DNA of 64,000 bases from Tissierellia bacterium (GTDB lineage: Bacteria > Bacillota > Clostridia > Tissierellales > Peptoniphilaceae). The translations under genes were made by a program, and so were the position numbers. The notes under the pieces were generated by a model. That model was given only the letters and a program-made list of their open reading frames with translations, made no database searches and was not told where the DNA came from. This document shows, piece by piece, positions 8,667 to 16,440 of this stretch (position 1 is the stretch's first letter; each line of letters begins with the position of its first letter). The stretch is from assembly GCA_030535395.1 (NCBI GenBank), contig JAUNLK010000002.1, forward strand, positions 1 to 64,000. The letters are read 5' to 3'.

Positions 8667-9068
8667 CTAATCAACCTCCTTCAAATCTTCAGTGAAATAC
8701 CTAATGAGCATTTTTCTTTTTGCTGCGATTTCAATTTCTTCTCTCATCCCAGGACTAAGATGTTCTCCAAAAACCCACAACTCCTTGCATTTACCTAATA
8801 GCACATAGTTAAAGTGCATGGCGAGTCTCCTTTCTTTTTCATCACACATGAACTGAGGAAATAGAAGATGTGGTGCAAGGGGAATATTCCCCTTGTCCAC
8901 AGCATAGCGAGAATAGATTCTCGCCTTCTCGACATTTCTGTCAACATCTCCAGCAAAGGGACTACAGATATACACGAGGGGATAAAACTTTCTCCTCTCT
9001 GCATTTTTAATTGCCTCATAGGGAGTGGGATCTAAACACCCACTCTTGTTGTATAGTTCTTTATTCAT
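8667..9068 (-). CDS. DUF4406-like protein (deoxyribosyltransferase fold)
   Basis: This is a 133-residue protein. The segment YPLVYICSPFAGDVDRNVEKARIYSR, then APHLLFPQF and CKELWVFGEHLSPGMREEIEIA, follows the layout of DUF4406 and nucleoside 2-deoxyribosyltransferase-like proteins, including the SPGM-x-E motif where Glu is the usual nucleophile region. The start overlaps the end of the zinc-ribbon gene by 8 bases. The role is probably in phage nucleotide metabolism; the substrate cannot be told from sequence. Confidence 0.75.
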   Translation of the reverse strand: MNKELYNKSGCLDPTPYEAIKNAERRKFYPLVYICSPFAGDVDRNVEKARIYSRYAVDKGNIPLAPHLLFPQFMCDEKERRLAMHFNYVLLGKCKELWVFGEHLSPGMREEIEIAAKRKMLIRYFTEDLKEVD

Positions 9069-9261
9069 AAATTTCCCTCATCTTTTCACTACAAGACTTA
9101 CAGCAGACTTGAGTTGAAAATAAATCTCCGTCTACCAAAGCTTCACGTAAATCTACCAGTATTTCTTTTCCACAATTGGGGCATGTGCAGTAGACGTTCT
9201 CATCATTTATTTCAATGCTTACTTCAATAGCACCATTAATTTTTTCTTTCACATAAAACAT
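9061..9261 (-). CDS. small zinc-ribbon protein
   Basis: This protein of about 66 residues has two CxxC knuckles (CTCPNCGKEI and CCKSCSEKM), indicating a zinc ribbon. The start chosen is the ATG at 9261, preceded by TGGAGGTAC; the frame is open 11 codons further upstream but without a binding site. It overlaps both the Rha gene (upstream) and the DUF4406 gene (downstream). No family recognised; function unknown. Confidence 0.65.
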   Translation of the reverse strand: MFYVKEKINGAIEVSIEINDENVYCTCPNCGKEILVDLREALVDGDLFSTQVCCKSCSEKMREIYE

Positions 9262-9922
9262 TTTGTACCTCCAGTTTTTTCTTGTACCATTCAAGATGTT
9301 TCTTTCTTTCTTGATAATTAGGAAAAGCTACTAATAAACCAATGTCTACTTTTTGCAAAGTTTCAATCATCTCTATTTGTGATTGATTCAGATATGGTCG
9401 TATGCTTTTTCCTTTTGGTATATTATTTTCTAACCTAAATTCTTTTGCGTTCTTGCCTAAAACAATACGATTTAGCATATTGCACTCATTACTAAAGTGA
9501 TAGGCTTTTGGATTGTCATGAAGCAGCCTTATATTCTCTGTTAAAAGTGGAAATTCATTTCTTGCTGATACTAGAGTCCTTATAAATTCTTCCATCTCGT
9601 TGAATTTTTTAATATATAGCTCTTTAAATTTCATGGCTTTTTTACCTGTATAGCCCATAGCTAAAATTGTAAAGCCATCTCGAGTTAACATATAACAAGG
9701 CAACATCCTACCCGTCACATCCTTATAACTACTAAGCTCAAAATTGAGTTCAGTAAATTCTTTACTGAGCCCAGATTTGGGTTGAGTGATTGATTGGATG
9801 TCTCTTATAACATGAGAATGTCTTTTTTCAAAAAAATCTGCTATAAACCTGCTATCTACTCTTGCAGTATCATTATTGTCTGCAAATATTCCATAATCGT
9901 TCTTCGGTATTAATTCCTTCAT
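9236..9922 (-). CDS. Rha family phage regulatory protein
   Basis: This is a 228-residue protein. The N-terminal Rha domain (residues about 18-110) reads TARVDSRFIADFFEKRHSHVIRDI and ends with the signature YMLTRDGFTILAMGYTGKKAMKFKELYIKKFNEME. The C-terminal 110 residues are helical and different from the N-terminus. Rha proteins are phage regulators that can interfere with growth in some hosts. The ATG at 9922 follows AGGAGGTAA. A terminator-like hairpin element separates it from the DNA polymerase gene upstream. Confidence 0.88.
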   Translation of the reverse strand: MKELIPKNDYGIFADNNDTARVDSRFIADFFEKRHSHVIRDIQSITQPKSGLSKEFTELNFELSSYKDVTGRMLPCYMLTRDGFTILAMGYTGKKAMKFKELYIKKFNEMEEFIRTLVSARNEFPLLTENIRLLHDNPKAYHFSNECNMLNRIVLGKNAKEFRLENNIPKGKSIRPYLNQSQIEMIETLQKVDIGLLVAFPNYQERKKHLEWYKKKLEVQNVLCERKN

Positions 9923-9961
9923 TGAATTACCTCCTGTAAATTTATTAGAGGTTTCCCTCCT

Positions 9962-10004
9962 AAATCACAGGCAAAGAAATAGGGGCTATTTTTAACCCCC
10001 ACCC
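9962..10004 (-). repeat. intergenic hairpin element, copy 1
   Basis: This 43-base element sits between the DNA polymerase and rha genes and is repeated at 14243-14285. Both copies share AAATCACAGGCAAA at one end, TTTTTAACCCC at the other, and the same length. Read on the minus strand, a GGGG...CCCC stem with a TTAAAAATA loop is followed by TATTTC, so it resembles an intrinsic terminator, then a conserved TTTGCCTGTGATTT. Confidence 0.6.
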
Positions 10005-11935
10005 TAATCTTTTTTGTAAAATTCACATTCGTATCCATCGGCGTCGAGGATGAGTCCTTCAGCCCATGTAGGCACCTGCGCCATAATCTCATTCACTTCT
10101 TCGACACTTGATGAATCCGTTTCTATTACCACCTCGTCATGGACATGCATGACGAGGTTATAGCCCTTATGATCGAGTCTCTTCATTGCTTCTGCTAAGA
10201 TATCTCTGGATATCGCTTGTACAATATTCTCTACAAACTTTCCACCATAGGACTCAATTTTGTCCCACTTGTTCCCTACTACGATTCCTTCGTAGACAAC
10301 GGACTCCCCACCAAATCGGTTTACTCCAATTTTGGCCTTGGGATAGGCAAGCCTTCGCTTTGAGGGAAGTTCGATAAAGAGGATTCCTTTCTCATAACTG
10401 ATAATTAGGTTTTCATATTTTTCTTTAGATCTTGTCTTAACAACTCTTTTAACTACAGAATCAATATCCGACCATAGACTTACAATGTTGGGATTCGCCT
10501 CTCGCCAGGAATCTACAATAGACTGCAGTTCTTCTTCAGATAGCCCCATTTCAATCCCTCCCATGGCCTTCAGTGCTCCCAAAGCTCCTTGATAGCCACA
10601 AGCGAGAGTGGCAATTTTACCCTTTTGTCTAAGATGGCCATTTTCTCCGTGTTTTTCTACATTTACTCCAAACATCCTGGATGCTGTTCTACAGTAGATG
10701 TCCTCCCCGTTTTTAAAGGCATCCAGCACCCAGTCTTCTCCGGCAAGCCAAGCAAGGACACGTGCCTCGATAGCTGAGAAGTCTGAAACAATAAATCTTG
10801 TTCCCTCTTTGGGAATAAAGGCAGTTCTGATTAGCTGGGAAAGGACATCTGATGGCGACTCATAGAGCAGTTCTAAAGTCTCGTATTCTCTATTTCTTAC
10901 AAGGCTCCTTGCGAGATCCAAGTCTTTTAGATTGTTTCGTCTTAGGTTTTGAACTTGGATAAGTCTGCCCGAATATCTCCCAGTTCTATTTGCTCCATAA
11001 AACTGGATGAGTCCTCTGGCTCGGTTATCACCGGCTTTTACGTTTTTCATGGCGTCATATTTTCGAACCGATGATTTTGATAGTTCTTGCCTGAGTTCCA
11101 AGACTTCTTTTATTTCTCCACTGGCAATTTCCAAGGCAGCCACAACATCTTTCTTTGATAGGGAATTTATTTGAAGTCCGTTGTCATTCAACCATTCTTT
11201 CAGCTGAAGAGGTGAGTTTGGATTTTCTAGTCCTGTCCGTGCTATGGCTCTTTTCATATTTTCATCCCTTAAACGCTCATCTAATTGAATTGCCGAATCG
11301 ACTAAAACCTCATCGATGAGTATTCCTCTATCATTGATCGTTTGATCAATCCAGTAATTTTCCCACTCCATTTTTGGATATGGAAAGGCTGATAGTCTCT
11401 TGTGAATGCCCATTTCTGTTTCAACGTCTCTTTTGTTATATTCCTTGAAAGTAGACCACTTCTTGGTATCGTGATGGGGTAGATTTCTGCTCCTCATTCC
11501 ATTTGCCTTCGTTGGTTTACAAGGGATGCAAAAATATCTGATGAGAGATTTCCCTTCTGCCATTTTCTGCTTATCTATCTTTAACACTTCTCCTACCTTT
11601 TCAAGAGATAGAGGAAGTCCTAAATAGGCAGACCAAACCATGGTGCAGTACCAACCTTTAGGCTCTAATTTCTCACCTATTAATCTAGATAAACACACCC
11701 TCTCAAAGTTTGCATTGAAGGCCCACTTCTCAATGCTTTCACAGCTAAGTGCATCTATGATTTCTTTGGGTATGGTCTCTCCCCTTGCTAGATCGATGAC
11801 CTCCACTTGTCCCCCATCAATGGAGTAAGCAAAGAGGAGGATTTGAAAATCCTCACTCTCAGCATACTTATATACACCACACTTGCCTAAGTCTATTGAA
11901 GAGTAAGTCTCAATATCTATGCTGATTTTCTTCAC
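10004..11935 (-). CDS. phage DNA polymerase, family A
   Basis: This is the phage replicative polymerase, 643 residues. The N-terminal 3'-5' exonuclease domain begins MKKISIDIETYSSIDL (DIE exonuclease motif I) and includes the later YNKRDVETEMGI segment. The polymerase domain has motif A RFIVSDFSAIEARVLAWLAGE, the finger helix KIATLACGYQGALGALKAMGG and motif C NLVMHVHDEVVIE. There is no 5'-3' exonuclease domain, as usual in phage enzymes of this size. It uses a GTG start that overlaps the stop of a 40-codon ORF as GTGA. Confidence 0.95.
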   Translation of the reverse strand: MKKISIDIETYSSIDLGKCGVYKYAESEDFQILLFAYSIDGGQVEVIDLARGETIPKEIIDALSCESIEKWAFNANFERVCLSRLIGEKLEPKGWYCTMVWSAYLGLPLSLEKVGEVLKIDKQKMAEGKSLIRYFCIPCKPTKANGMRSRNLPHHDTKKWSTFKEYNKRDVETEMGIHKRLSAFPYPKMEWENYWIDQTINDRGILIDEVLVDSAIQLDERLRDENMKRAIARTGLENPNSPLQLKEWLNDNGLQINSLSKKDVVAALEIASGEIKEVLELRQELSKSSVRKYDAMKNVKAGDNRARGLIQFYGANRTGRYSGRLIQVQNLRRNNLKDLDLARSLVRNREYETLELLYESPSDVLSQLIRTAFIPKEGTRFIVSDFSAIEARVLAWLAGEDWVLDAFKNGEDIYCRTASRMFGVNVEKHGENGHLRQKGKIATLACGYQGALGALKAMGGIEMGLSEEELQSIVDSWREANPNIVSLWSDIDSVVKRVVKTRSKEKYENLIISYEKGILFIELPSKRRLAYPKAKIGVNRFGGESVVYEGIVVGNKWDKIESYGGKFVENIVQAISRDILAEAMKRLDHKGYNLVMHVHDEVVIETDSSSVEEVNEIMAQVPTWAEGLILDADGYECEFYKKD

Positions 11936-12054
11936 TTTCTATCATCTTTTAGCTTTCTTTTTATATACACATAGGCATCGACTATATGCTCAACCACGAA
12001 CCTAGCAAGTAGTGTCCCAAGAAATATTGAAATAAATATATCTAGAATATTCAT
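11932..12054 (-). CDS. 40-residue predicted membrane protein
   Basis: This small gene was found by reading the minus strand. ATG at 12054 follows AGGAGGAAGT and the stop is TGA at 11934-11932. The product begins MNILDIFISIFLGTLLARFV, one hydrophobic helix, and ends in a basic tail (YIKRKLKDDRK), so a single-pass membrane peptide with a cytoplasmic positive end is likely. Its stop overlaps the GTG start of the DNA polymerase gene as GTGA, which argues for real translation and coupling. No family recognised. Confidence 0.65.
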   Translation of the reverse strand: MNILDIFISIFLGTLLARFVVEHIVDAYVYIKRKLKDDRK

Positions 12055-12064
12055 CTACTTCCTC

Positions 12065-12613
12065 CTATGCTAAAAAATCATCGTCATCATCATTATCAAT
12101 TGCATCAAAGTCATCTGCAGCATTTGATCTTCCACCTAGTGGTTCTCCATCTCTTAATTTTTGAATATTCCCGAGACCTACCGCCACGCCTTTGTTCCCA
12201 TTGACATTGTAGGCATAGAAGTTTAATGATACTCTTGCATAAACTCCTGAATAGACTTCACTTCTATCAAGGATAGGTTCCACATTCTTATCTACAATTT
12301 GGGGAGCAGTCATAGAGTTTGCATTTAGGAAATAGGCATCTGCATAAGCCGGATCATCCTTTTCTGTGTCGCCATCTCTTAGTGGCAACTTAATGGTCTT
12401 CTTATTCGGTTTCTTTCCGTTAAACTTAGATAGGCCCTCTTCAATGGCTGCATCTACTGCTTTTTCAATTTTCTCGATGGTTCTTTGATCGCTCTTTGGG
12501 ATAATGACAGATACTGAATATCTTTCTTTACCACCATTAATGGACTTTGGCTCCCATACATTTGCATAGCTGAGTCTTACTTCACCTGTTACAACTTTTG
12601 TCTTATTTTGCAT
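12065..12613 (-). CDS. DUF2815 family phage DNA-binding protein
   Basis: This protein of about 182 residues starts at MQNKTKVVTGEVRLSYANV, with GGAGG ahead of the ATG at 12613. The body (ERYSVSVIIPKSDQRTIEKIEKAVDAAI, LPLRDGDTEKDDPAYADAYFLNANS, SGVYARVSLNFYAYN, KGVAVGLGNIQKL) matches the DUF2815 family. The very acidic tail (DDFDAIDNDDDDDFLA) is like that of phage single-stranded DNA-binding proteins such as T7 gp2.5. It sits between the recombination-nuclease gene and the polymerase, so an ssDNA-binding role in replication is inferred. Confidence 0.82.
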   Translation of the reverse strand: MQNKTKVVTGEVRLSYANVWEPKSINGGKERYSVSVIIPKSDQRTIEKIEKAVDAAIEEGLSKFNGKKPNKKTIKLPLRDGDTEKDDPAYADAYFLNANSMTAPQIVDKNVEPILDRSEVYSGVYARVSLNFYAYNVNGNKGVAVGLGNIQKLRDGEPLGGRSNAADDFDAIDNDDDDDFLA

Positions 12614-13727
12614 TATTAAATCCTCCAAATTCTTCTTTTATATTTTCAATAATTACTTCTTCTCTTTTATCATCAAGGCCAACTAAAGTTAGTTTGCCTT
12701 TTGGTTTTTCTAACAAGTCGCTGATATTTTCATCAAAGACTTTCTTGCCTAATAGCTTGGTCATGGCTGTAATGCCCAGTAATTTTTCCTCAAAGGGATT
12801 AAATCCCAGTTCCTTAACCTTCTTAACAACTTCATCCTCGTCTCGATACTTACGATTTGACCTTCCTTCTACTAACTTGAAATCCTGCCACTTATGACCT
12901 TTGAGTGCTTTTTCTAGTGCATAAGCTTTGATATCCTTCACCCAGTCTTCCAGGAGGTCAAGCTGAGGTAATATCTCTTCAATTTCTTCATCCGATAATT
13001 CCGGAGGAAGAGTAAATTCCTTTTTGGCTATTTGCAGGTTCTCCTCAGCCCTCTTGCGACATCTATTTTTAGATGGACAGAATTTGCACCAAGGACCACA
13101 GGAATACTCTCCATCGCCTTTATATGCTTGTTCTGCAATCTCTTTAATGGAATCGCCCCAGCTGTAGAGGTCATCAGTGTTTATTTCATAGGTTGAGATG
13201 TTCTCCCTACGGGGTTGGTAGATATGGAGAATAATTTTTTCAATATCGTAGATGCCATCAAATAAGGTCAATGCTCCAAGTCCATATAACATGAGTTGTG
13301 AATTTTCCTTGGCATCCACTAATACACCCTGACCGTACTTAAGGTCTATTACATGAAGTTCTTTGCCTCCAACTACAATGCAGTCAGCAGTTCCAAAGGA
13401 CTCTCTAACATATCTCGATAGGTCTAACCTCTCTTCGATATAGACTCCTGGATTCTTGTACTTAGAAACAACTTCCATCACATAGGCCCCATAGCCTTCA
13501 GTGAGTTCTTCCATCTCTTCATTGTAGAAATCCAGGTCTTCTCTTGGGTCATTCGCGTTTTGACCTAACAAAGTTCTAAGTTTATATTCTCCTAGAGCAT
13601 GGGCTGAGGTCCCCTCAAGTGCATAAGGACTAACCTCAAATTCATATTTTTCTGAAAGCCTCACACTTGGAGGACAGTGAATCCAACGTGAACTACTTGA
13701 GGCTGATAGTATTGCATGATCACTCAT
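12603..13727 (-). CDS. DUF2800 family phage protein (RecB-like nuclease fold)
   Basis: This is a 374-residue protein. The N-terminal LSASSSSRWIHCPPSVRLSE and YALEGTSAHALGEY are typical of DUF2800. FGTADCIVVGGKELHVIDLKYGQG supplies the Asp and Asp-x-Lys of a PD-(D/E)XK site, and CGPWCKFCPSKNRC is the cysteine cluster that binds an Fe-S cluster in RecB/AddB/Cas4-like nucleases. It overlaps the stop of the upstream gene and the start of the DUF2815 gene, forming a replication/recombination unit. Confidence 0.85.
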   Translation of the reverse strand: MSDHAILSASSSSRWIHCPPSVRLSEKYEFEVSPYALEGTSAHALGEYKLRTLLGQNANDPREDLDFYNEEMEELTEGYGAYVMEVVSKYKNPGVYIEERLDLSRYVRESFGTADCIVVGGKELHVIDLKYGQGVLVDAKENSQLMLYGLGALTLFDGIYDIEKIILHIYQPRRENISTYEINTDDLYSWGDSIKEIAEQAYKGDGEYSCGPWCKFCPSKNRCRKRAEENLQIAKKEFTLPPELSDEEIEEILPQLDLLEDWVKDIKAYALEKALKGHKWQDFKLVEGRSNRKYRDEDEVVKKVKELGFNPFEEKLLGITAMTKLLGKKVFDENISDLLEKPKGKLTLVGLDDKREEVIIENIKEEFGGFNNAK

Positions 13728-14014
13728 TAGAGTTTCTCCACATCTCGGACTAAGTCTCTATACTTGCTTGGATCTATATCTGATAGTTTCTTAACCCCGT
13801 ATTTTTGAAGTAGTTCTCGAATTTTATCTGTAAACCCATCCCTTGATTTATCTGCTAATATTTTTCTTACTTCTTCCAGTTCATAGGTCTGTTCTTCCTG
13901 CTTGACATCCTCAACTACCTCGTCACTTTCCAAGGCTGTTAGAAGAACCCCTATGCTAGATGCAAGATTCTCTGCATCTTCCTTTACGTCCATCAGTAGC
14001 TTTATTCTTGACAT
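13727..14014 (-). CDS. hypothetical phage protein, 95 residues
   Basis: The start is taken at the methionine of MSRIKLLMDVKEDAENLA, preceded by GAAAGGAGAAAAAG. The protein is acidic and helical; the C-terminal half (KIRELLQKYGVKKLSDIDPSKYRDLVRDVEKL) resembles a small helical tail found on many phage replication-module proteins. It overlaps the upstream small gene by 59 bases and touches the DUF2800 start. No family assigned. Confidence 0.6.
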   Translation of the reverse strand: MSRIKLLMDVKEDAENLASSIGVLLTALESDEVVEDVKQEEQTYELEEVRKILADKSRDGFTDKIRELLQKYGVKKLSDIDPSKYRDLVRDVEKL

Positions 14015-14207
14015 CTTTTTCTCCTTTCTCGATTTCTCTAACATCCACCGAATCAACTGTCATTCCTGGTTCTAATAAATAGACCTGTCTGTACTCTCCG
14101 AACAGTAATTTAATAATTCTGTTTGGAAGACTTCTAATTGCACCTTTAAGGACTTGGATTTTTTGTCCTTCTTCACATGTCACATTGATGACTACTTTGT
14201 GCTTCAT
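13956..14207 (-). CDS. hypothetical phage protein, 83 residues
   Basis: It starts at MKHKVVINVTCEEG with GAAAGGAGGG ahead of the ATG. It has a beta-rich N-terminal part (KVVINVTCEEGQKIQVLKGAIRS) and a basic C-terminus. It is the first small gene after the sigma-like regulator, separated from it by the second copy of the 43-base hairpin element. No family recognised. Confidence 0.6.
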   Translation of the reverse strand: MKHKVVINVTCEEGQKIQVLKGAIRSLPNRIIKLLFGEYRQVYLLEPGMTVDSVDVREIEKGEKDVKNKATDGRKGRCRESCI

Positions 14208-14242
14208 GTTTCCCTCCTTTCTGCAAGGGTCATCTCCCTTAC

Positions 14243-14285
14243 AAATCACAGGCAAATAAAAAGGACGAGTTTTTAACCCCGTCCT
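14243..14285 (-). repeat. intergenic hairpin element, copy 2
   Basis: This is the second copy of the 43-base element seen at 9962-10004. On the minus strand it forms AGGACG...CGTCCT with a GGGTTAAAAACT loop and a following TTTTTATTT, a good intrinsic terminator shape, then the conserved TTTGCCTGTGATTT. It lies just after the sigma-like gene and before the next ribosome binding site. Confidence 0.65.
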
Positions 14286-14292
14286 GAAAATA

Positions 14293-14880
14293 TTAGAAAT
14301 TGTTTTTGATTGTTCTTTTTGCTTTATCCAAATGTTTCTTGACTGCAGCTGATGATATACTCATGTAATCTGCAATTTCTGACTGCTTATATCCATCTAC
14401 AAACATCATCTTAATTACTAATCGCTGCTTCTCGGTTAATAAAGACAGTACTTCTTCCATATGATCTGACCATTCGAATAATTCATTTGATTCTTTATCG
14501 GCGATAGAAGCAATCAACCTTTTGTCTGGCTCAATTTCCCCATCATCATCGAAATCAAGAGATAAGTTATAGTTTCTTGGAAATGCATCCTCAACTGCAC
14601 CTTTTACAATGTCTTTATTAGGTTCATATCCATATTCCTCCTTAAAGGAACTTTTGAATTTCTGTTCAAATTTTTCAATTTCATCTTTCTCTTCTTCAGT
14701 TTTCTCCGGTCTTAAATTTTTATTATTATTATAGACTTCACTATCATCTAATGCATGAAGTTTCTTAATATCCACTTTTGTAACCCCATTTTCTCCTGGC
14801 TTTAACTCAATTTTTGATCCGTCAGCAAACCTATAAATGTAGATTCCTCTTTCTTCTTGCCTTGTCTTACGAATTTTCAT
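14293..14880 (-). CDS. phage sigma-70 region 4-like transcription regulator
   Basis: This is a 195-residue protein. The acidic middle (about residues 55-130) has no recognised domain. The last 60 residues, HMEEVLSLLTEKQRLVIKMMFVDGYKQSEIADYMSISSAAVKKHLDKAKRTIKN, form a sigma region 4/LuxR-like helix-turn-helix. There is no clear region 2, so it is not a full sigma factor. It is the first gene of the minus-strand phage operon. Two TCCGAACGGA elements lie 21 and 86 bases upstream and may be its control sites. Confidence 0.8.
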   Translation of the reverse strand: MKIRKTRQEERGIYIYRFADGSKIELKPGENGVTKVDIKKLHALDDSEVYNNNKNLRPEKTEEEKDEIEKFEQKFKSSFKEEYGYEPNKDIVKGAVEDAFPRNYNLSLDFDDDGEIEPDKRLIASIADKESNELFEWSDHMEEVLSLLTEKQRLVIKMMFVDGYKQSEIADYMSISSAAVKKHLDKAKRTIKNNF

Positions 14881-14900
14881 TAAAATTCCTCCATTCTATT

Positions 14901-14910
14901 TCCGAACGGA
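14901..14910. promoter_or_regulatory. operator-like element TCCGAACGGA, proximal copy
   Basis: This is an inverted-repeat 10-mer (TCCG-AA-CGGA) ending 21 bases upstream of the ATG of the phage sigma-like gene. An identical copy lies 65 bases further away at 14966-14975. Paired identical half-sites upstream of the first early gene suggest a repressor or activator site. The binding protein is not identified. Confidence 0.5.
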
Positions 14911-14965
14911 GGAAAGTCGATAAAAAAAATAGAGCATGCAAAAGAATCACAGGTCTCAGGATTTC

Positions 14966-14975
14966 TCCGAACGGA
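14966..14975. promoter_or_regulatory. operator-like element TCCGAACGGA, distal copy
   Basis: This is the second exact copy of the 10-mer at 14901-14910, in the same orientation. The base two positions before the 10-mer is T in both copies. It lies next to an AATCACAGG word also found in the 43-base intergenic elements. Confidence 0.45.
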
Positions 14976-15071
14976 CATGTGACCGCACTGCTCATCGCTA
15001 GGTCATTAGTATTCAGTTTTCCGATGAAAAATGTGAGCCACTATTGATCAGATAATGCATTTCACAACGGA

Positions 15072-15100
15072 ACTTATAGTTTGCAGATGAAACTATAAGT
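15072..15100. promoter_or_regulatory. perfect 11-base inverted repeat
   Basis: The arms ACTTATAGTTT and AAACTATAAGT are separated by the 7-base spacer GCAGATG. There is no T-run, so an operator is more likely than a terminator. It lies about 37 bases upstream of the -35 of the defence-operon promoter. Confidence 0.55.
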
Positions 15101-15136
15101 ATTCTCAATTTGATATTGGTAAACGCCAACTTGAAA

Positions 15137-15165
15137 TTGTATAAATGTTTAGTTGTTGATATAAT
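15137..15165 (+). promoter_or_regulatory. promoter of the defence operon
   Basis: A -35 TTGTAT and a -10 TATAAT are separated by 17 bases. Transcription would start near 15172, giving a leader of about 110 bases that carries the GGACAA repeats and the AAGGAGGTG ribosome binding site of the first gene. Confidence 0.65.
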
Positions 15166-15239
15166 ATATTTAGACAATTTCATCTCGCATTGATTACATT
15201 AATAATACAAAATGACCCCCTGCAAAATTAGATACTTTG

Positions 15240-15264
15240 GGACAAGGTAGGACAAATAGGACAA
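15240..15264 (+). repeat. three GGACAA direct repeats in the defence-operon leader
   Basis: GGACAA occurs at 15240, 15250 and 15259; the last two are inside exact tandem copies of TAGGACAAA. They sit between the promoter and the ribosome binding site, so they could be a DNA operator or an RNA-level control site. Confidence 0.5.
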
Positions 15265-15282
15265 AAATAAGGAGGTGTAAAA

Positions 15283-16440
15283 ATGTTGTTTGCCGAATTA
15301 GCACACGCTATTCACCCATACTTGATGAAAGATGGTGATGTTCCTTCATTTATGAGAAATCTCATTCAAAATCTCTGTGATATTCCTGAAGATGAATGGT
15401 ACACAAAAAAAGACCCCTCTTCGGAGTCTTCATATAAAGATTCATCTTTAAGAAAATTTTACAATAAAGGTCCATCAAAAAAACTAGCAAAATCAATGCT
15501 TAATAGACCTACTAGAAAAAACTTTATTAATTTTATAAACTATAAGGATTACGCGACTGATGAACCTGAAATAGATAGGACGTCTTTAGTAAAAGCCATT
15601 ACTCCTTTTACTGATAAAGAAATTGATGAAAATAATGTTGGTGACATACTTTTTGACTTATTAGAACTATCTCTTGATTATATAGTTAATCCAGAACTTG
15701 AAAATGATAGAAAAATATCTAGAGCTACGACAACTTCTAATGTTGCAAAATCAAAATATGGCCCAAAACTTCTAGAAGAGTGTAATAATACTTGTTCAAA
15801 ACCAGATTGTGACCATCACCTACAAACAGTTACTTCTGATAATCAGAGTACAAATAATTATGAAATAATAAAAATTTCGGGTAGTGATAATTCATATAGT
15901 AACCTACTGGCATTTTGTCACGATTGCTTTTATTCATACACTTTGAAGCATTCAAAAAAAGAGGAACAAGAATTAAAGAAAATAAAATCTTTGCAATCAC
16001 AAATAGGTGAAATACAGCAAATATTAAGGACTGTGGATATAGAAAGAGGCATTAGAAAAGTTATTGAAAATCTTAAAAATGCAAAATCTAATGACTTTGA
16101 ACGTTTAAATTACAAACCAGTAGCCGTTGAAGAAAAAATTGATTCTCAAAAAGATATTTTTTTATATACCGAGGTATTATCATATGTTACTCAGTTTTAT
16201 ATATTCATTGATAGGACTATGAAAGATGCAGTTAAAGCAAAACTTTTTAATGACGATCTTCTACGTGCTCAAATAAAAGCTTCTTATAGGAAATTAGAAG
16301 ATAAAAATATGCCAAAGGAGCTCATTTATCAATCTTTGGCAGAGAGATTAAATCAAATAACCAAACAAGATATACGCTTTTGTTATATAGTTATTTCATA
16401 TTTCATCCAATCCTGTGAGGTGTTCAATGCTACTACCTAA
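15283..16440 (+). CDS. ABC-3C system effector-like protein with HNH-derived zinc domain
   Basis: This is a 385-residue protein and the first gene of the cargo operon. Residues about 1-140 are helical and unassigned. Residues about 160-225 form a zinc knuckle pair of HNH type: CNNTCSKPDC, then about 40 residues on SYSNLLAFCHDC. The histidine expected just after the strand (usual IAHI-like motif) reads EIIKIS, so the nuclease site may be lost. A coiled-coil-like stretch and a C-terminal helical domain follow, as in the C-terminal component of ABC-three-component conflict systems. It overlaps the middle-component gene by 14 bases. Called from gene order and motif pattern; the exact effector activity is unknown. 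Confidence 0.72.
   Translation: MLFAELAHAIHPYLMKDGDVPSFMRNLIQNLCDIPEDEWYTKKDPSSESSYKDSSLRKFYNKGPSKKLAKSMLNRPTRKNFINFINYKDYATDEPEIDRTSLVKAITPFTDKEIDENNVGDILFDLLELSLDYIVNPELENDRKISRATTTSNVAKSKYGPKLLEECNNTCSKPDCDHHLQTVTSDNQSTNNYEIIKISGSDNSYSNLLAFCHDCFYSYTLKHSKKEEQELKKIKSLQSQIGEIQQILRTVDIERGIRKVIENLKNAKSNDFERLNYKPVAVEEKIDSQKDIFLYTEVLSYVTQFYIFIDRTMKDAVKAKLFNDDLLRAQIKASYRKLEDKNMPKELIYQSLAERLNQITKQDIRFCYIVISYFIQSCEVFNATT

Larger units (their letters stand above)
14881..15282. promoter_or_regulatory. divergent control region between phage early operon and defence operon
   Basis: These 402 bases hold no credible gene. They contain two TCCGAACGGA elements (14901-14910, 14966-14975) on the phage side, a perfect 11-base inverted repeat (15072-15082/15090-15100), a nested inverted repeat (about 15106-15139), a good plus-strand promoter (15137-15165) and a GGACAA repeat cluster (15240-15264) just before the defence operon. 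The layout looks like a switch region. Confidence 0.65.

Noticed and set aside
14886..14920. Promoter for the phage sigma-like gene with TCGACT/TAGAAT boxes around the proximal TCCGAACGGA
   Set aside because: The implied start would fall at or after the ribosome binding site, leaving the mRNA without it.
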